NCBI GenBank assembly: GCA_038232655.1
Contig: JBBSNM010000001.1
Coordinates: 62,001 to 126,000 of the forward strand
Origin: JACCVL01 sp038232655
Lineage (GTDB): Bacteria > Actinomycetota > Actinomycetes > Propionibacteriales > Nocardioidaceae
Length of the DNA: 64,000 nt
Direction: 5' to 3'
Shown here: positions 29,821-38,410 of the stretch, one piece after another
Layout: the number at the start of each line of letters is the position of its first letter
How positions within the stretch are numbered: position 1 is the first letter of the stretch
Notes under the pieces: model-generated
Told to the model about the DNA's origin: nothing
The model's database searches: none
The model's input: the letters and a program-made list of their open reading frames with translations, nothing else
Made by a program: the position numbers and the translations under genes

Positions 29821-32295
29821 ATGGCCCGCCGCACCACGACCCCCGCCCCGGACGACTTCGAGGAGCACGTCGTCGACATCGACGTGGGCGAGGAGATGCG
29901 CACCAGCTTCCTCGAGTACGCCTACTCGGTCATCTACTCACGCGCGTTGCCGGATGCGCGTGACGGGCTCAAGCCCGTGCAGCGCCGCATCCTGCACACC
30001 ATGAGCGAGCTCAACCTCAGACCAGACCGCGGCCACGTCAAGAGCGCGCGAGTCGTCGGCGAGGTCATGGGCCGGCTGCACCCGCACGGTGACGGCGCCA
30101 TCTACGACGCCCTCGTACGCCTGGCGCAGCCGTGGTCGATGCGGCTGCCGCTGGTCGACGGGCACGGCAACTTCGGCAGCACCGACTCCGGTCCGGCCGC
30201 GATGCGCTACACGGAGTGCCGGATGGCCCCGCCGGCGGTGGCGATGACCACGTCCATCGACGAGGACACCGTCGACTTCAAACCGAACTACGACAGCCGC
30301 GAGACCGAGCCGGTGGTGCTGCCGGCCGCCATCCCCAACCTGCTGGTCAACGGTGCGGCCGGCATCGCCGTCGGCATGGCCACCAACATGGCCCCGCACA
30401 ACCTGGTGGAGGTGGTTGCGGCGCTGCGGCACCTGATCAGCCACCCCCGAGCCGACCTTGATGCGGTGATGCGCTTCGTGCCCGGCCCCGACCTGCCCAC
30501 CGGCGGCAAGATCATCGGTCTCGGTGGTGTCCGCGACGCCTACGACACCGGTCGTGGGTCGTTCAAGATGCGCGCCACGGCCCGCATCGAGTCGGTGTCG
30601 GCCCGCCGCAAGGGCATCGTGGTCAGCGAGCTGCCGTACGGCGTGGGCCCCGAGAAGGTGATCGAGCGGATCAAGTCGCTGGTGCTGGCCAAGAAGCTGC
30701 AGGGCATCGCCGCCGTCAACGACTATTCCGACCTCAACGACGCGCTGCGGCTCGTCATCGAGGTCAAGAACGGGTTCAATCCCGAGGCGGTGCTCGAGCA
30801 GCTGTACCGGCTGACTCCCATGGAGGACTCGTTCGGCATCAACGCCGTCACGCTCGTGGACGGTCAGCCGCGGACCCTGGGACTGCTCGAGCTGTTGCGG
30901 GTCTACCTCGACCACCGCCGGGACGTGGTGCGGCGGCGCAGCAGCTACCGCCGCGGCCGGGCCGCCGACCGGCTGCACCTGGTGGAGGGTCTGCTGCTGG
31001 CGATCCTCGACATCGACGAGGTGATCCAACTCATCCGCGGCAGCGACGACGCTGCCCAGGCGCGCGAGCGGCTGATGAGCGTGTTCGACCTGTCCGAGCT
31101 GCAGGCAGCCCACATCCTCGACCTCCCGCTGCGCCGGCTCACCAAGTTCTCCCGCCTCGAGCTGGACCGTGAGCAGGCCGAGCTGCGCTCGGCGATCGCC
31201 GAGCTGGACGCGATCCTGACCGACGCGAAGCTGCTCGACCAGGTGGTGGGTGCCGAGCTGTCCGAGGTGGCCAAACAGTTCGGTACGCCGCGGCGCACGG
31301 TCCTGCTCGAGTCGGCCGGTCAGTCGGCCCCCGCCAGCACGCCGCTCGAGGTCAGCGACGACCCGTGCCTGGTGCTGTTGGGTGCCACCGGCCTGCTCGC
31401 GCGCACCACCACCGACGCCGCGCCCGGCAGCGGCGGTGCCCGCAACCGCCACGACGCGGTGCTCTCGGTCGTGCCCGCGACCGCCCGCGGCCAGGTCGGC
31501 GCGCTGACCACCACGGGGCGCATGCACCGCCTCGACGTCGTCGACCTGCCGACGCTGCCCGGCACCGCGCACGCGCCGCACCTGCAGGGTGGGGCGCCGG
31601 TCAGCGAGTTCCTCGCGCTGGCCGGCGAGGAGCGGGTGCTGTGCCTGATCGGGCTCGACGAGCCCGCCGGTGCCGTGCTCGGCACGGCCCGGGGGGTGGT
31701 GAAGCGCGTCCAGCCGGACTACCCGGGCAACAAGGACGTCTGGGACGTCGTCCGCCTCGAGGACGGCGACCGGGTGGTCGGAGCCGCCCAGCTCCGAGAC
31801 GATGCGGTCGCGGACACCGCGCTCGTCTTCGTCACTGCCGATGCCCAGCTGCTGCACTTCGCCGCCTCCGCGGTACGCCCCCAGGGCCGCGCCGGTGGCG
31901 GGGTCGCCGGCATCCGACTGGCGGCGGGCGTCGCTGCCGTCTTCTTCGGCGCAGTGCGGGACCCCGATGACGCCGTGGTCGTCACCGTGGCCGGCGCAGC
32001 CAGCGCCCTGCCTGGCACCGAGACCGGCACGGTCAAGGTCACCCGGTTCGGGGCCTACCCTTCGAAGGGCCGCGCCACCGGCGGCGTCCGCTGCCACCGG
32101 CTGCGCGCCGGCGCGGACCGTTTGCTGCTGGCCTGGGTGGGGTCCGGCCCGCCGCTGGCAAGCGGCAGCAGCGGCGGCGTGGTCGAGCTGCCGCCAGTCG
32201 ACGACCGGCGCGACGGCTCCGGCGCGCCGGTCGACCAGCCCATCAGCGCCGTCGCGGCCCCGGTCGCCACCCAGGCGCCGACCGACGTCGTCTGA
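29821..32295 (+). CDS. parC: DNA topoisomerase IV subunit A (ParC, GyrA family)
   Basis: Breakage-reunion subunit of the decatenating type II topoisomerase. The 824 residues begin with the winged-helix core (YSVIYSRALPDARDGLKPVQ), the active Tyr in AMRYTECRM (about residue 130), and the quinolone-pocket helix GRLHPHGDGAIYDALVRLAQ. The GyrA Ser-83 equivalent is Gly. A coiled-coil gate and a six-bladed C-terminal beta-pinwheel follow. The MRLPLVDGHGNFGS segment and pairing with a ParE downstream favour ParC over GyrA. ATG 29821 is preceded by GAGG and by CACAAT 7 nt upstream; ATG 29812 in the same frame is an alternative. Confidence 0.92.
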   Translation: MARRTTTPAPDDFEEHVVDIDVGEEMRTSFLEYAYSVIYSRALPDARDGLKPVQRRILHTMSELNLRPDRGHVKSARVVGEVMGRLHPHGDGAIYDALVRLAQPWSMRLPLVDGHGNFGSTDSGPAAMRYTECRMAPPAVAMTTSIDEDTVDFKPNYDSRETEPVVLPAAIPNLLVNGAAGIAVGMATNMAPHNLVEVVAALRHLISHPRADLDAVMRFVPGPDLPTGGKIIGLGGVRDAYDTGRGSFKMRATARIESVSARRKGIVVSELPYGVGPEKVIERIKSLVLAKKLQGIAAVNDYSDLNDALRLVIEVKNGFNPEAVLEQLYRLTPMEDSFGINAVTLVDGQPRTLGLLELLRVYLDHRRDVVRRRSSYRRGRAADRLHLVEGLLLAILDIDEVIQLIRGSDDAAQARERLMSVFDLSELQAAHILDLPLRRLTKFSRLELDREQAELRSAIAELDAILTDAKLLDQVVGAELSEVAKQFGTPRRTVLLESAGQSAPASTPLEVSDDPCLVLLGATGLLARTTTDAAPGSGGARNRHDAVLSVVPATARGQVGALTTTGRMHRLDVVDLPTLPGTAHAPHLQGGAPVSEFLALAGEERVLCLIGLDEPAGAVLGTARGVVKRVQPDYPGNKDVWDVVRLEDGDRVVGAAQLRDDAVADTALVFVTADAQLLHFAASAVRPQGRAGGGVAGIRLAAGVAAVFFGAVRDPDDAVVVTVAGAASALPGTETGTVKVTRFGAYPSKGRATGGVRCHRLRAGADRLLLAWVGSGPPLASGSSGGVVELPPVDDRRDGSGAPVDQPISAVAAPVATQAPTDVV

Positions 32296-32340
32296 GCGCG
32301 CTCGGATAGGACGCGTGCGTACGCATGAGAGGCTGCAGGG

Positions 32341-33075
32341 ATGCCGCTGACCCGAACCACCCGTGCCCTGGCCGTGCTCGCGGTGGCGGTGCTGCCGGTT
32401 GCGGCCGGCTGTTCAGGTGACGGCGACGACGCGCCGCCCGAGCCGGATGTGTCGAGCCGGCTCGAGTCGGCGCGTGCGCAGCTCGACGAGGCCACCAGCC
32501 TGCAGGTCCGACTGGTCTCCGACAACGTGCCCGACGGCACCGTGGGTCTGATCGAGGCGGACGGCGTCGGAAACCACGACCCGGCCTTCGAGGGGGTCGT
32601 CACCGTCGTCACCGGTGGCCTCGGCCAGGTCGACGCCGACGTCGTGTCCGTGCGGGGCGACGTCGAGGCCAAGGTCGGCTTCGTACCGACGTACGCCCCG
32701 GTCGACCCCGACGACCTGGGAGCGCCGGACCCGGCCGCCCTGCTGTCGACCGAGAACGGTGTGTCCTCGTGGCTCACGCAGACCGAGAAGCCGGTGGCCG
32801 GCGAGGACAGTCGCGACGGCGAGGTGATCGTGACCGGTGTCAGCGGAACGCTGCCCGGAGCGGTCGTGAAGCAACTGATCCCCACCGCCGACGACACCGC
32901 CGACTTCGACGTCGTCTACCGGCTCACCGACGACGATGCCCTGCGAGACGCCGCCATCACCGGTCCGTTCTACCCCGACGGTGCCGACGTCACCTACGAC
33001 CTGACAGTCACCACCTCGGACCAGCCGGTCGACATCGAGCTGCCGTCGAAGTCCGACACCGGCAACGGCGCCTGA
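32341..33075 (+). CDS. lprG: LprG/LppX-family lipoprotein
   Basis: A 244-residue lipoprotein. The signal peptide ends in a lipobox at VAAGC, followed by an acidic linker and an LppX_LprAFG fold (LVSDNVPDGTVGLIEADGVG, FVPTYAPVDPDDLGAPDPA, VVYRLTDDDALRDAAITGPF). In mycobacteria LprG carries triacylated lipids across the periplasm and works with the MFS exporter P55. The next gene, 7 nt downstream, encodes a P55-like MFS protein, so the functional pair is conserved here. The operon sits between the convergent-facing parC and parE. Confidence 0.85.
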   Translation: MPLTRTTRALAVLAVAVLPVAAGCSGDGDDAPPEPDVSSRLESARAQLDEATSLQVRLVSDNVPDGTVGLIEADGVGNHDPAFEGVVTVVTGGLGQVDADVVSVRGDVEAKVGFVPTYAPVDPDDLGAPDPAALLSTENGVSSWLTQTEKPVAGEDSRDGEVIVTGVSGTLPGAVVKQLIPTADDTADFDVVYRLTDDDALRDAAITGPFYPDGADVTYDLTVTTSDQPVDIELPSKSDTGNGA

Positions 33076-33082
33076 CGGCACC

Positions 33083-34858
33083 GTGCCGAGATCACGGGGC
33101 GAACCGGGGGTCGACCCTCGCAGCCGGCTGCTGCTCGGCCTGGCCGCGGTGGCGGTCGCCTTCGCCGCCGCGGACACCTACGTGGTGGTCCTCGCGCTGC
33201 CGGACATGATGGCTGCCGCCGGCCTGTCGAGCGAGCAACTGCAGCGGGCCGCACCGCTGATCTCCGGTTTCCTGCTCGGGTACGTCGGCGCGCTGCCGCT
33301 CATCGGGCGCATCGCGGACCTGCGGGGCCGCACACCGGTGTTGGTCGGGTCGCTGGTCGTCTTCGCGATCGGTTCGCTGGTGACGGCGGCGGCCTACGAC
33401 CTGCCCTCGATGGTCACCGGCCGCTTCGTGCAGGGCGTTGGTGGCGGCGGCCGGGTGCCGGCCACGTTGGCGCTGGTTGCCGACCTGTGGCCGGTCGAGC
33501 GGCGCGGGCTTCCCCTCGGTGTCGTCGGCGCGGTGCAAGAGCTCGGCTCGGTGCTCGGCCCGCTGTTCGGGGCGGTGGTGCTTGCGCTGGCCGACTGGCG
33601 GGCCATCTTCTGGATCAACCTCGCGGTGTCGCTGGCCCTGACCGCAGCCCTCGTCACGGCGACGTCGGCACCGGCCGCCGACCTCCCCGGCGCGGCCGGG
33701 GAGACGGCAACACCGCCACACCGGTTCCGGCCCGACTGGCCCGGTGCTGTGCTGGCCGTCGTCGCACTCCTCGCCCTGGCCACCGTGCTGCGGCAACCCG
33801 ACGCCATGGTCACCGACGTCTCGCTGGGGCGGGCTTTCCTGCCGGTGGCCGGCGACTCGCGCTGGCTCAGCCCACTGGCGTTCGCGGTCTATGTCCTGCT
33901 CGTCGCCTTCGGCGTCCGCCAGCTCACCGCCCGCCGCCCGCTGCTGGCATGGCGCGAGTGGGGCGCCACCTTGGACCAGACCGACCTGCTCGGTGGGCTG
34001 CTGCTCGCGACGGCGCTGGCAGGGGTGATCGTGGCGTTCGCGTCGGCCGACCCGGAGGTGGCGGCGCTGTCCGCAGGCGGGGGGTGGTGGCTGCTGGTGG
34101 GCGTGCTGGGTGCGGCGGCCTTCGCCCGCCGGCAGCTGACGTCCAGCCATCCCCTGGTTCCCCGTGGCAGCCTGCACGCGCTGGGAGCACGCGGCGCGGT
34201 CGTTGTCTCGTTCCTCGTCGGTGCCGCGCTGATCGCCGCGCTCGTGGACATCCCCTTCTTTGCCCGGTTGACGGTCTATGGGGACTCCCAGCTCGACGCT
34301 GCGCTCGTCCTGGTCCGCTTCCTCGCCGCCCTGCCGGTCGGAGCCGTCGTCGGCGGCCTGCTCACCCGCCGCTTCGCCGTCGGCCCGCTCACGGCTGTCG
34401 GGATGGGTCTGGCGGTGGCCGGTTTCGTCTGGATGGCTGCCTGGGACGCCGACGCGCTGAGGTCCCCGCTGGCGACCGTGCCGCTCGTGCTGGCCGGCCT
34501 CGGCTTCGGGCTGGCGCTGGCGCCGGTGAACGCCGCGCTGCTGGCGCTCACCGCACGCGACGTGCACGGAATCGCCAGTGCCCTGCTCGTCGTGGCCCGC
34601 ATGGTGGGGATGCTGGTCGGCATCTCGGTGCTCACCACGCTCGGCCTGCGCCGCTTCTACGCCGTCGCCGAGGAGATCCCGCCGGTGGCCGAGCTGTGCC
34701 CGGACGACCCGACGTCCTGCCCTGCGTTCGGCGAGGCGCTGCGTCTGGCGGGTCTCGAGCAACTCGAGGTGGTGTTTCTCGGCGCGGCGACCTGCGCGGG
34801 GCTGGCCGGAGCGCTGGCGCTGGTCGTCTTCGGCGGGGTGCCCCGCCCCGGCCGCTGA
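33083..34858 (+). CDS. P55-like MFS transporter (LprG partner, DHA2-type, 14 segments)
   Basis: A 591-residue protein with about 14 membrane segments, the DHA2 layout. The first segment is LLLGLAAVAVAFAAADTYVVV; motif A is seen in GRIADLRGRTPVLVGS and motif C-like sequence in GAVQELGSVLGPLFGAVV. Length, topology and position 7 nt after lprG match mycobacterial P55 (Rv1410c), which exports triacylglycerides and several drugs. Drug transport here is inference. GTG 33083 is the start; the operon ends 7 nt before the convergent parE stop with no obvious terminator between them. Confidence 0.85.
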   Translation: MPRSRGEPGVDPRSRLLLGLAAVAVAFAAADTYVVVLALPDMMAAAGLSSEQLQRAAPLISGFLLGYVGALPLIGRIADLRGRTPVLVGSLVVFAIGSLVTAAAYDLPSMVTGRFVQGVGGGGRVPATLALVADLWPVERRGLPLGVVGAVQELGSVLGPLFGAVVLALADWRAIFWINLAVSLALTAALVTATSAPAADLPGAAGETATPPHRFRPDWPGAVLAVVALLALATVLRQPDAMVTDVSLGRAFLPVAGDSRWLSPLAFAVYVLLVAFGVRQLTARRPLLAWREWGATLDQTDLLGGLLLATALAGVIVAFASADPEVAALSAGGGWWLLVGVLGAAAFARRQLTSSHPLVPRGSLHALGARGAVVVSFLVGAALIAALVDIPFFARLTVYGDSQLDAALVLVRFLAALPVGAVVGGLLTRRFAVGPLTAVGMGLAVAGFVWMAAWDADALRSPLATVPLVLAGLGFGLALAPVNAALLALTARDVHGIASALLVVARMVGMLVGISVLTTLGLRRFYAVAEEIPPVAELCPDDPTSCPAFGEALRLAGLEQLEVVFLGAATCAGLAGALALVVFGGVPRPGR

Positions 34859-34865
34859 GCCGCCG

Positions 34866-37034
34866 TCAGACGTCGATGCGGTCGGCGTCCAACTCGTAGG
34901 CGTTCGCCACGATGAACTCCTTTCGCGGCGCCACGTCGTTGCCCATCAACAGCTCGAACACCTGGTCGGCCGCCGCCGCGTCGTCGACGGTGATGCGCCG
35001 TAGCGTGCGGCGCCGGGGGTCCATCGTCGTCTCCGCCAGCTGGGCTGCGTCCATCTCGCCGAGGCCCTTGTAGCGCTGGATCGGGTCCTTCCACCGCTGG
35101 CCGCGTCGGGTGAGCTCGGCCAAGCGTCGCTGCAGCTCGGCGTCGGTGTAGGCGTAGACGTACCTGTCCTGGCCCTTGCGCGGCGAGGTCAGCTCGATGC
35201 GGTGCAGCGGCGGCACGGCGGCATACACCCGGCCCTCGTCCACCAGCTCGCGCATGTACCGAAACAGCAAGGTGGCCAGCAGGCAGCGGATGTGTGCGCC
35301 GTCGGAGTCGGCGTCGGCCATGAAGATGATCCGGCCGTAGCGCACCTGCTCGAGGTCGAACGTCCGGCCGCTGCCGGCCCCGATGACCTGGATGATGGCC
35401 GCGCACTCGGCGTTCTTGAGCATGTCGCCGGTGCTGGCCTTCTGCACGTTCAAGATCTTGCCGCGGATCGGCAGCAGCGCCTGGTACGCCGCGTCACGTG
35501 CCAGCTTGGCGGTGCCGAGCGCGGAGTCCCCCTCGACGATGAACAGCTCGGAGCGGTCGGTGTCGTTGCTGCGGCAGTCGGCCAGCTTGGCCGGCAGCGC
35601 GCTGGACTCCAGCGCGTTCTTGCGGCGCTGGTTGTCACGCTGCTGGCGGGCCATCACCCGGGTCCGCGCGGCCGTCACGACCTTCTCCAGCACCGTGCGG
35701 GCGGCCGCCTTGTCGCCGCGGCGGGTCGAGCCGAGGAAGCTCTTGAGCTCGCTGCTGACGACCCGGTTGACGATCCGCGTCACCGCGGGGGTGCCGAGCA
35801 CCTCCTTGGTCTGACCCTCGAACTGCGGCTCGGCCAGCCGCACGGTCACCACCGCCGTGAGCCCCTCGAGCACGTCGTCCTTGGTGACGTCGGGATCGCC
35901 GTTCTTCAGCAGCCGACCCTGGCGCAGCACCTCGTTGCACGTCTTGACGAGCCCCCGCTCGAACCCGTTGACGTGGGTGCCCCCCTTGGGGGTGGCAATG
36001 ATGTTGACGAACGAGCGCAGCTCGGTGTCCCACCCCTGACCCCACCGCAGCGCCACGTCGACCTGGACCTCGCGGTCGACGTCTTGGGGGGTCATGTGCC
36101 CGGTCTCGTCGAGCAGGGGCACGGTCTCGGTGAAGTGCTCGCTCCCCCGCAGCCGGAGCACGGCGGTGACCGGCTCGTCGTTGGCGAGGAACTCGCAGAA
36201 CTCGGCGATACCGCCCTCGTGCCGGAAGCGTTCCTCCCGTGGCCCCGACCCGTCAGCGCCCCGCTCGTCGCGGATGACCAGCTCGAGGCCGGGCACCAGA
36301 AACGAGGTCTGGCGGGCCCTGGTGAGCAACTCGTCGTAGGCGAAGCCGGCTCCCCGCACGAACACCTGCGGGTCGGGCCAGTACCGGATGCGGGTCCCGG
36401 TGGTGGCCTTGCCGACGCGCTTGACCCGGGTCAGGCCGCTCGCCGCGGTGAACGCCGCACCCGGCCCGCCGCCGTCAAAGCGGCCGGCGTCGCCACGTCG
36501 GAACGAGGTGGCCCAGCGCGCACCGCCCTTGTCCACCTGAACGTCGAGCCGGGCCGACAGCGCGTTGACGACCGAGGCGCCCACGCCGTGCAGTCCCCCG
36601 GTCGCCACGTACGAGTCGCCACCGAACTTGCCGCCGGCGTGCAGCTTGGTGAAGACCACCTCGACGCCCGACAGGCCGGTCTTCGGCTCGGTGTCGACCG
36701 GGATCCCGCGACCGTCGTCGACCACCTCGGCGGACCCGTCCGCGTGCAGCACGACCTCGATCAGGTGGCACACACCCGCCAGCGCCTCGTCCACAGCGTT
36801 GTCGATGATCTCCCACAGGCAGTGCATCAGCCCACGGGTGTCGGTGGAGCCGATGTACATGCCCGGTCGCTTGCGCACAGCCTCCAGCCCCTCCAGAACG
36901 AGGAGGTTGCGCGCGTTGTATGCGGTGTCGATGACGGCTCCCTGTAACGGCGGCCGGTGCCGCGTGACCGCAGCGTACCCAGGCGCAGGGACACCGCGAC
37001 GGCAGCGCGCCGGTGGGTCGCCGACGTCGGCCAT
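34866..37034 (-). CDS. parE: DNA topoisomerase IV subunit B (ParE, GyrB family)
   Basis: ATPase subunit of the decatenase. GHKL motifs are WEIIDNAVDEALAG, DDGRGIPVDTEPKTGLSGVE and GGLHGVGASVVNALS. TOPRIM metal sites are FIVEGDSALGTAK and MADADSDGAHIRCLL. The start is ambiguous. ATG 37034 (722 residues) follows GACAAT by 7 nt (leaderless), but its first about 34 residues are low-complexity and unlike ParE. The family normally begins near IDTAYNARNLLVLEGLEAVR. There is no ATG, GTG, TTG or CTG just before that point; an AUC at 36932 lies 5 nt after GGGAG and would give 688 residues. Confidence 0.93.
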   Translation of the reverse strand: MADVGDPPARCRRGVPAPGYAAVTRHRPPLQGAVIDTAYNARNLLVLEGLEAVRKRPGMYIGSTDTRGLMHCLWEIIDNAVDEALAGVCHLIEVVLHADGSAEVVDDGRGIPVDTEPKTGLSGVEVVFTKLHAGGKFGGDSYVATGGLHGVGASVVNALSARLDVQVDKGGARWATSFRRGDAGRFDGGGPGAAFTAASGLTRVKRVGKATTGTRIRYWPDPQVFVRGAGFAYDELLTRARQTSFLVPGLELVIRDERGADGSGPREERFRHEGGIAEFCEFLANDEPVTAVLRLRGSEHFTETVPLLDETGHMTPQDVDREVQVDVALRWGQGWDTELRSFVNIIATPKGGTHVNGFERGLVKTCNEVLRQGRLLKNGDPDVTKDDVLEGLTAVVTVRLAEPQFEGQTKEVLGTPAVTRIVNRVVSSELKSFLGSTRRGDKAAARTVLEKVVTAARTRVMARQQRDNQRRKNALESSALPAKLADCRSNDTDRSELFIVEGDSALGTAKLARDAAYQALLPIRGKILNVQKASTGDMLKNAECAAIIQVIGAGSGRTFDLEQVRYGRIIFMADADSDGAHIRCLLATLLFRYMRELVDEGRVYAAVPPLHRIELTSPRKGQDRYVYAYTDAELQRRLAELTRRGQRWKDPIQRYKGLGEMDAAQLAETTMDPRRRTLRRITVDDAAAADQVFELLMGNDVAPRKEFIVANAYELDADRIDV

Positions 37035-37310
37035 ACGGTGGATTGTCTTGGGCGTGGCGCACACCATGTGCAACCAGACGGGTCCACGATGCGAAGATGA
37101 GTGGCGACCACACCACGGTCGAGGCAGTATCGAAGCACCGATGACGGCTGGCGACGAGGCCAGGAGTCTCGGCGGATGGTTCCGGCGGGCACAGATCACA
37201 TCTTCGTGAAGTGCACGGCGGGAAGCCTGAAGCGTGGTTCGATGTTGGAGTCCGTGTGGGCGCGGGTGTGCTGCCCGACCCACCGAACCGAGACGGAAAC
37301 GAGGTCAGAC
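37035..37310. other. Divergent intergenic region parE / DUF7455
   Basis: 276 bp between divergent starts. On the minus strand TTGCAC and GACAAT (about 19-bp spacing) precede the parE ATG by 7 nt. On the plus strand I could not identify a convincing promoter for DUF7455. No conserved RNA structure was recognised. Confidence 0.4.
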
Positions 37311-37535
37311 GTGACGACTGCAGTTGCTCCGGGTCCAGCCCTCACCACCGCGGACCGCTGCGACCGCTGTGGGGCGCAGGCATACCTTCGAGTCGAGATG
37401 CCCAGCGGTGCGGAGCTGTTCTTCTGCGCCCACCACGGCCGCGAGCACAACGATGCCCTGCGCGCGGTAGCGACCACGATCCAAGACGAGACCGAGCGGC
37501 TGCAGGACGCTCCCGCAACCGACACCGAGAGCTGA
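37311..37535 (+). CDS. DUF7455 domain-containing small zinc-binding-like protein
   Basis: A 74-residue protein with CDRCGAQAYLRVEMPSGAEL followed by FFCAHHGREHNDALR, a treble-clef or zinc-ribbon-like Cys/His arrangement typical of the short actinobacterial DUF7455 proteins found between parE and the principal sigma factor gene. Function unknown. GTG 37311 has GAGG 6 nt upstream and starts MTTAVAPGPALTTADRC; the longer open frame upstream is ignored. A strong hairpin ends the transcript. Confidence 0.85.
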   Translation: MTTAVAPGPALTTADRCDRCGAQAYLRVEMPSGAELFFCAHHGREHNDALRAVATTIQDETERLQDAPATDTES

Positions 37536-37559
37536 GCCGCACGCCACACCACGTCCGCG

Positions 37560-37585
37560 GGCCCCGGGTCAACCGACCCGGGGCC
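37560..37585. terminator. Hairpin terminator after DUF7455
   Basis: A perfect 11-bp GC-rich stem, ggccccgggtc / gacccggggcc, with loop aacc, 25 nt after the DUF7455 stop and 40 nt before the DUF456 start. No U-tract. Confidence 0.7.
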
Positions 37586-37625
37586 GCGTGCTGTCTGCGG
37601 GTGACCGCGAGCCCATACTGCCCCC

Positions 37626-38108
37626 ATGCAGGTCTGGGTGTCGGTGCTGACGGGCCTGCTGATCGTGATCGGTCTGGTCGGCGTCGTCGTCCCCGTGCTG
37701 CCGGGGCTGCTGCTGGTGTGGGCAGCGGTGGCGGTGTGGGTGGTCGTCGAGGCCGACACACCGGCGTACATCCTGTTGGGCGCGGCCACCGCCATGGCCG
37801 TGGCTGCGGGGGTGTTGAAATACGTCATACCCGGGCGCCGGCTGCGACGAGCGGGGGTCCCCGAGCGGACCCTGATGTACGGGGCGCTGGCGGCGGTCGT
37901 GGGCTTCTTCGTCATCCCCGTGATCGGGGTGGTGGTCGGTTTCGTCGCCGGCGTCTACGTCGCCGAGCGGCAGCGGCTGGCCGATCGCGCGGCGGCCCGT
38001 GCCTCGACAGGGCATGCGCTGCGCGCGGCGGGGTTGTCCATCCTGGTCGAGCTGACCGCCGCCCTGCTCATCGCGGCGGGGTGGTTGGGTGTGCTGGCGG
38101 TCGCGTGA
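37626..38108 (+). CDS. DUF456 family membrane protein
   Basis: A 160-residue protein with four to five membrane segments: VWVSVLTGLLIVIGLVGVVV, LPGLLLVWAAVAVWVVV, a glycine-rich segment GALAAVVGFFVIPVIGVVVG, and a C-terminal LVELTAALLIAAGWLGVLAV. The PVLPGLLLVW and PVIGVVVGFVAGVYVAE blocks are typical of DUF456. Function unknown. ATG 37626 lies after the terminator, so the gene has its own promoter, not identified here. Confidence 0.82.
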   Translation: MQVWVSVLTGLLIVIGLVGVVVPVLPGLLLVWAAVAVWVVVEADTPAYILLGAATAMAVAAGVLKYVIPGRRLRRAGVPERTLMYGALAAVVGFFVIPVIGVVVGFVAGVYVAERQRLADRAAARASTGHALRAAGLSILVELTAALLIAAGWLGVLAVA

Positions 38109-38141
38109 CGGCGCCGGTCACCGCCGAGGGTTCCCCACGGG

Positions 38142-38285
38142 CTAGCGGGCGCCCTTTCGCTTGGCGGCGTAGCTCTTGGCCTGCTCGACACCGCGCTTGA
38201 GCTTGGCCTGGTTCTCCGGCTTGCGTACCTCGTCGATCACCTTCTTGGCGATACCGATCTGGGCAATGCGACCCAAAATGCTCAC
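38142..38285 (-). CDS. 47-residue basic small protein
   Basis: A short reading frame encodes MSILGRIAQIGIAKKVIDEV, then an amphipathic Lys/Arg-rich stretch ending KSYAAKRKGAR (about 12 basic residues of 47). Support: AAGGAG Shine-Dalgarno at 38295-38302, codon use with strong third-position GC, a stop shortly before a gap, and a TAGACT -10-like box at 38358-38363. GTG 38285 is used; GTG 38291, two codons earlier, is closer to the Shine-Dalgarno. It lies 125 nt downstream of the principal sigma factor gene on the same strand. I do not recognise the family; nucleic acid or membrane association is only suggested by charge. Confidence 0.65.
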   Translation of the reverse strand: MSILGRIAQIGIAKKVIDEVRKPENQAKLKRGVEQAKSYAAKRKGAR

Positions 38286-38410
38286 TGCCACTCAACTCCT
38301 TCGTCCGGTCATGTCATCGGCAGGTGGTGCCGCTGCCGCACGTGGTAGGTGGGCGTGAGTCTAGACAGCCGGGTGCCGTCAGGGCACGGGGGCTCGCGAC
38401 CTGTGGGCTG

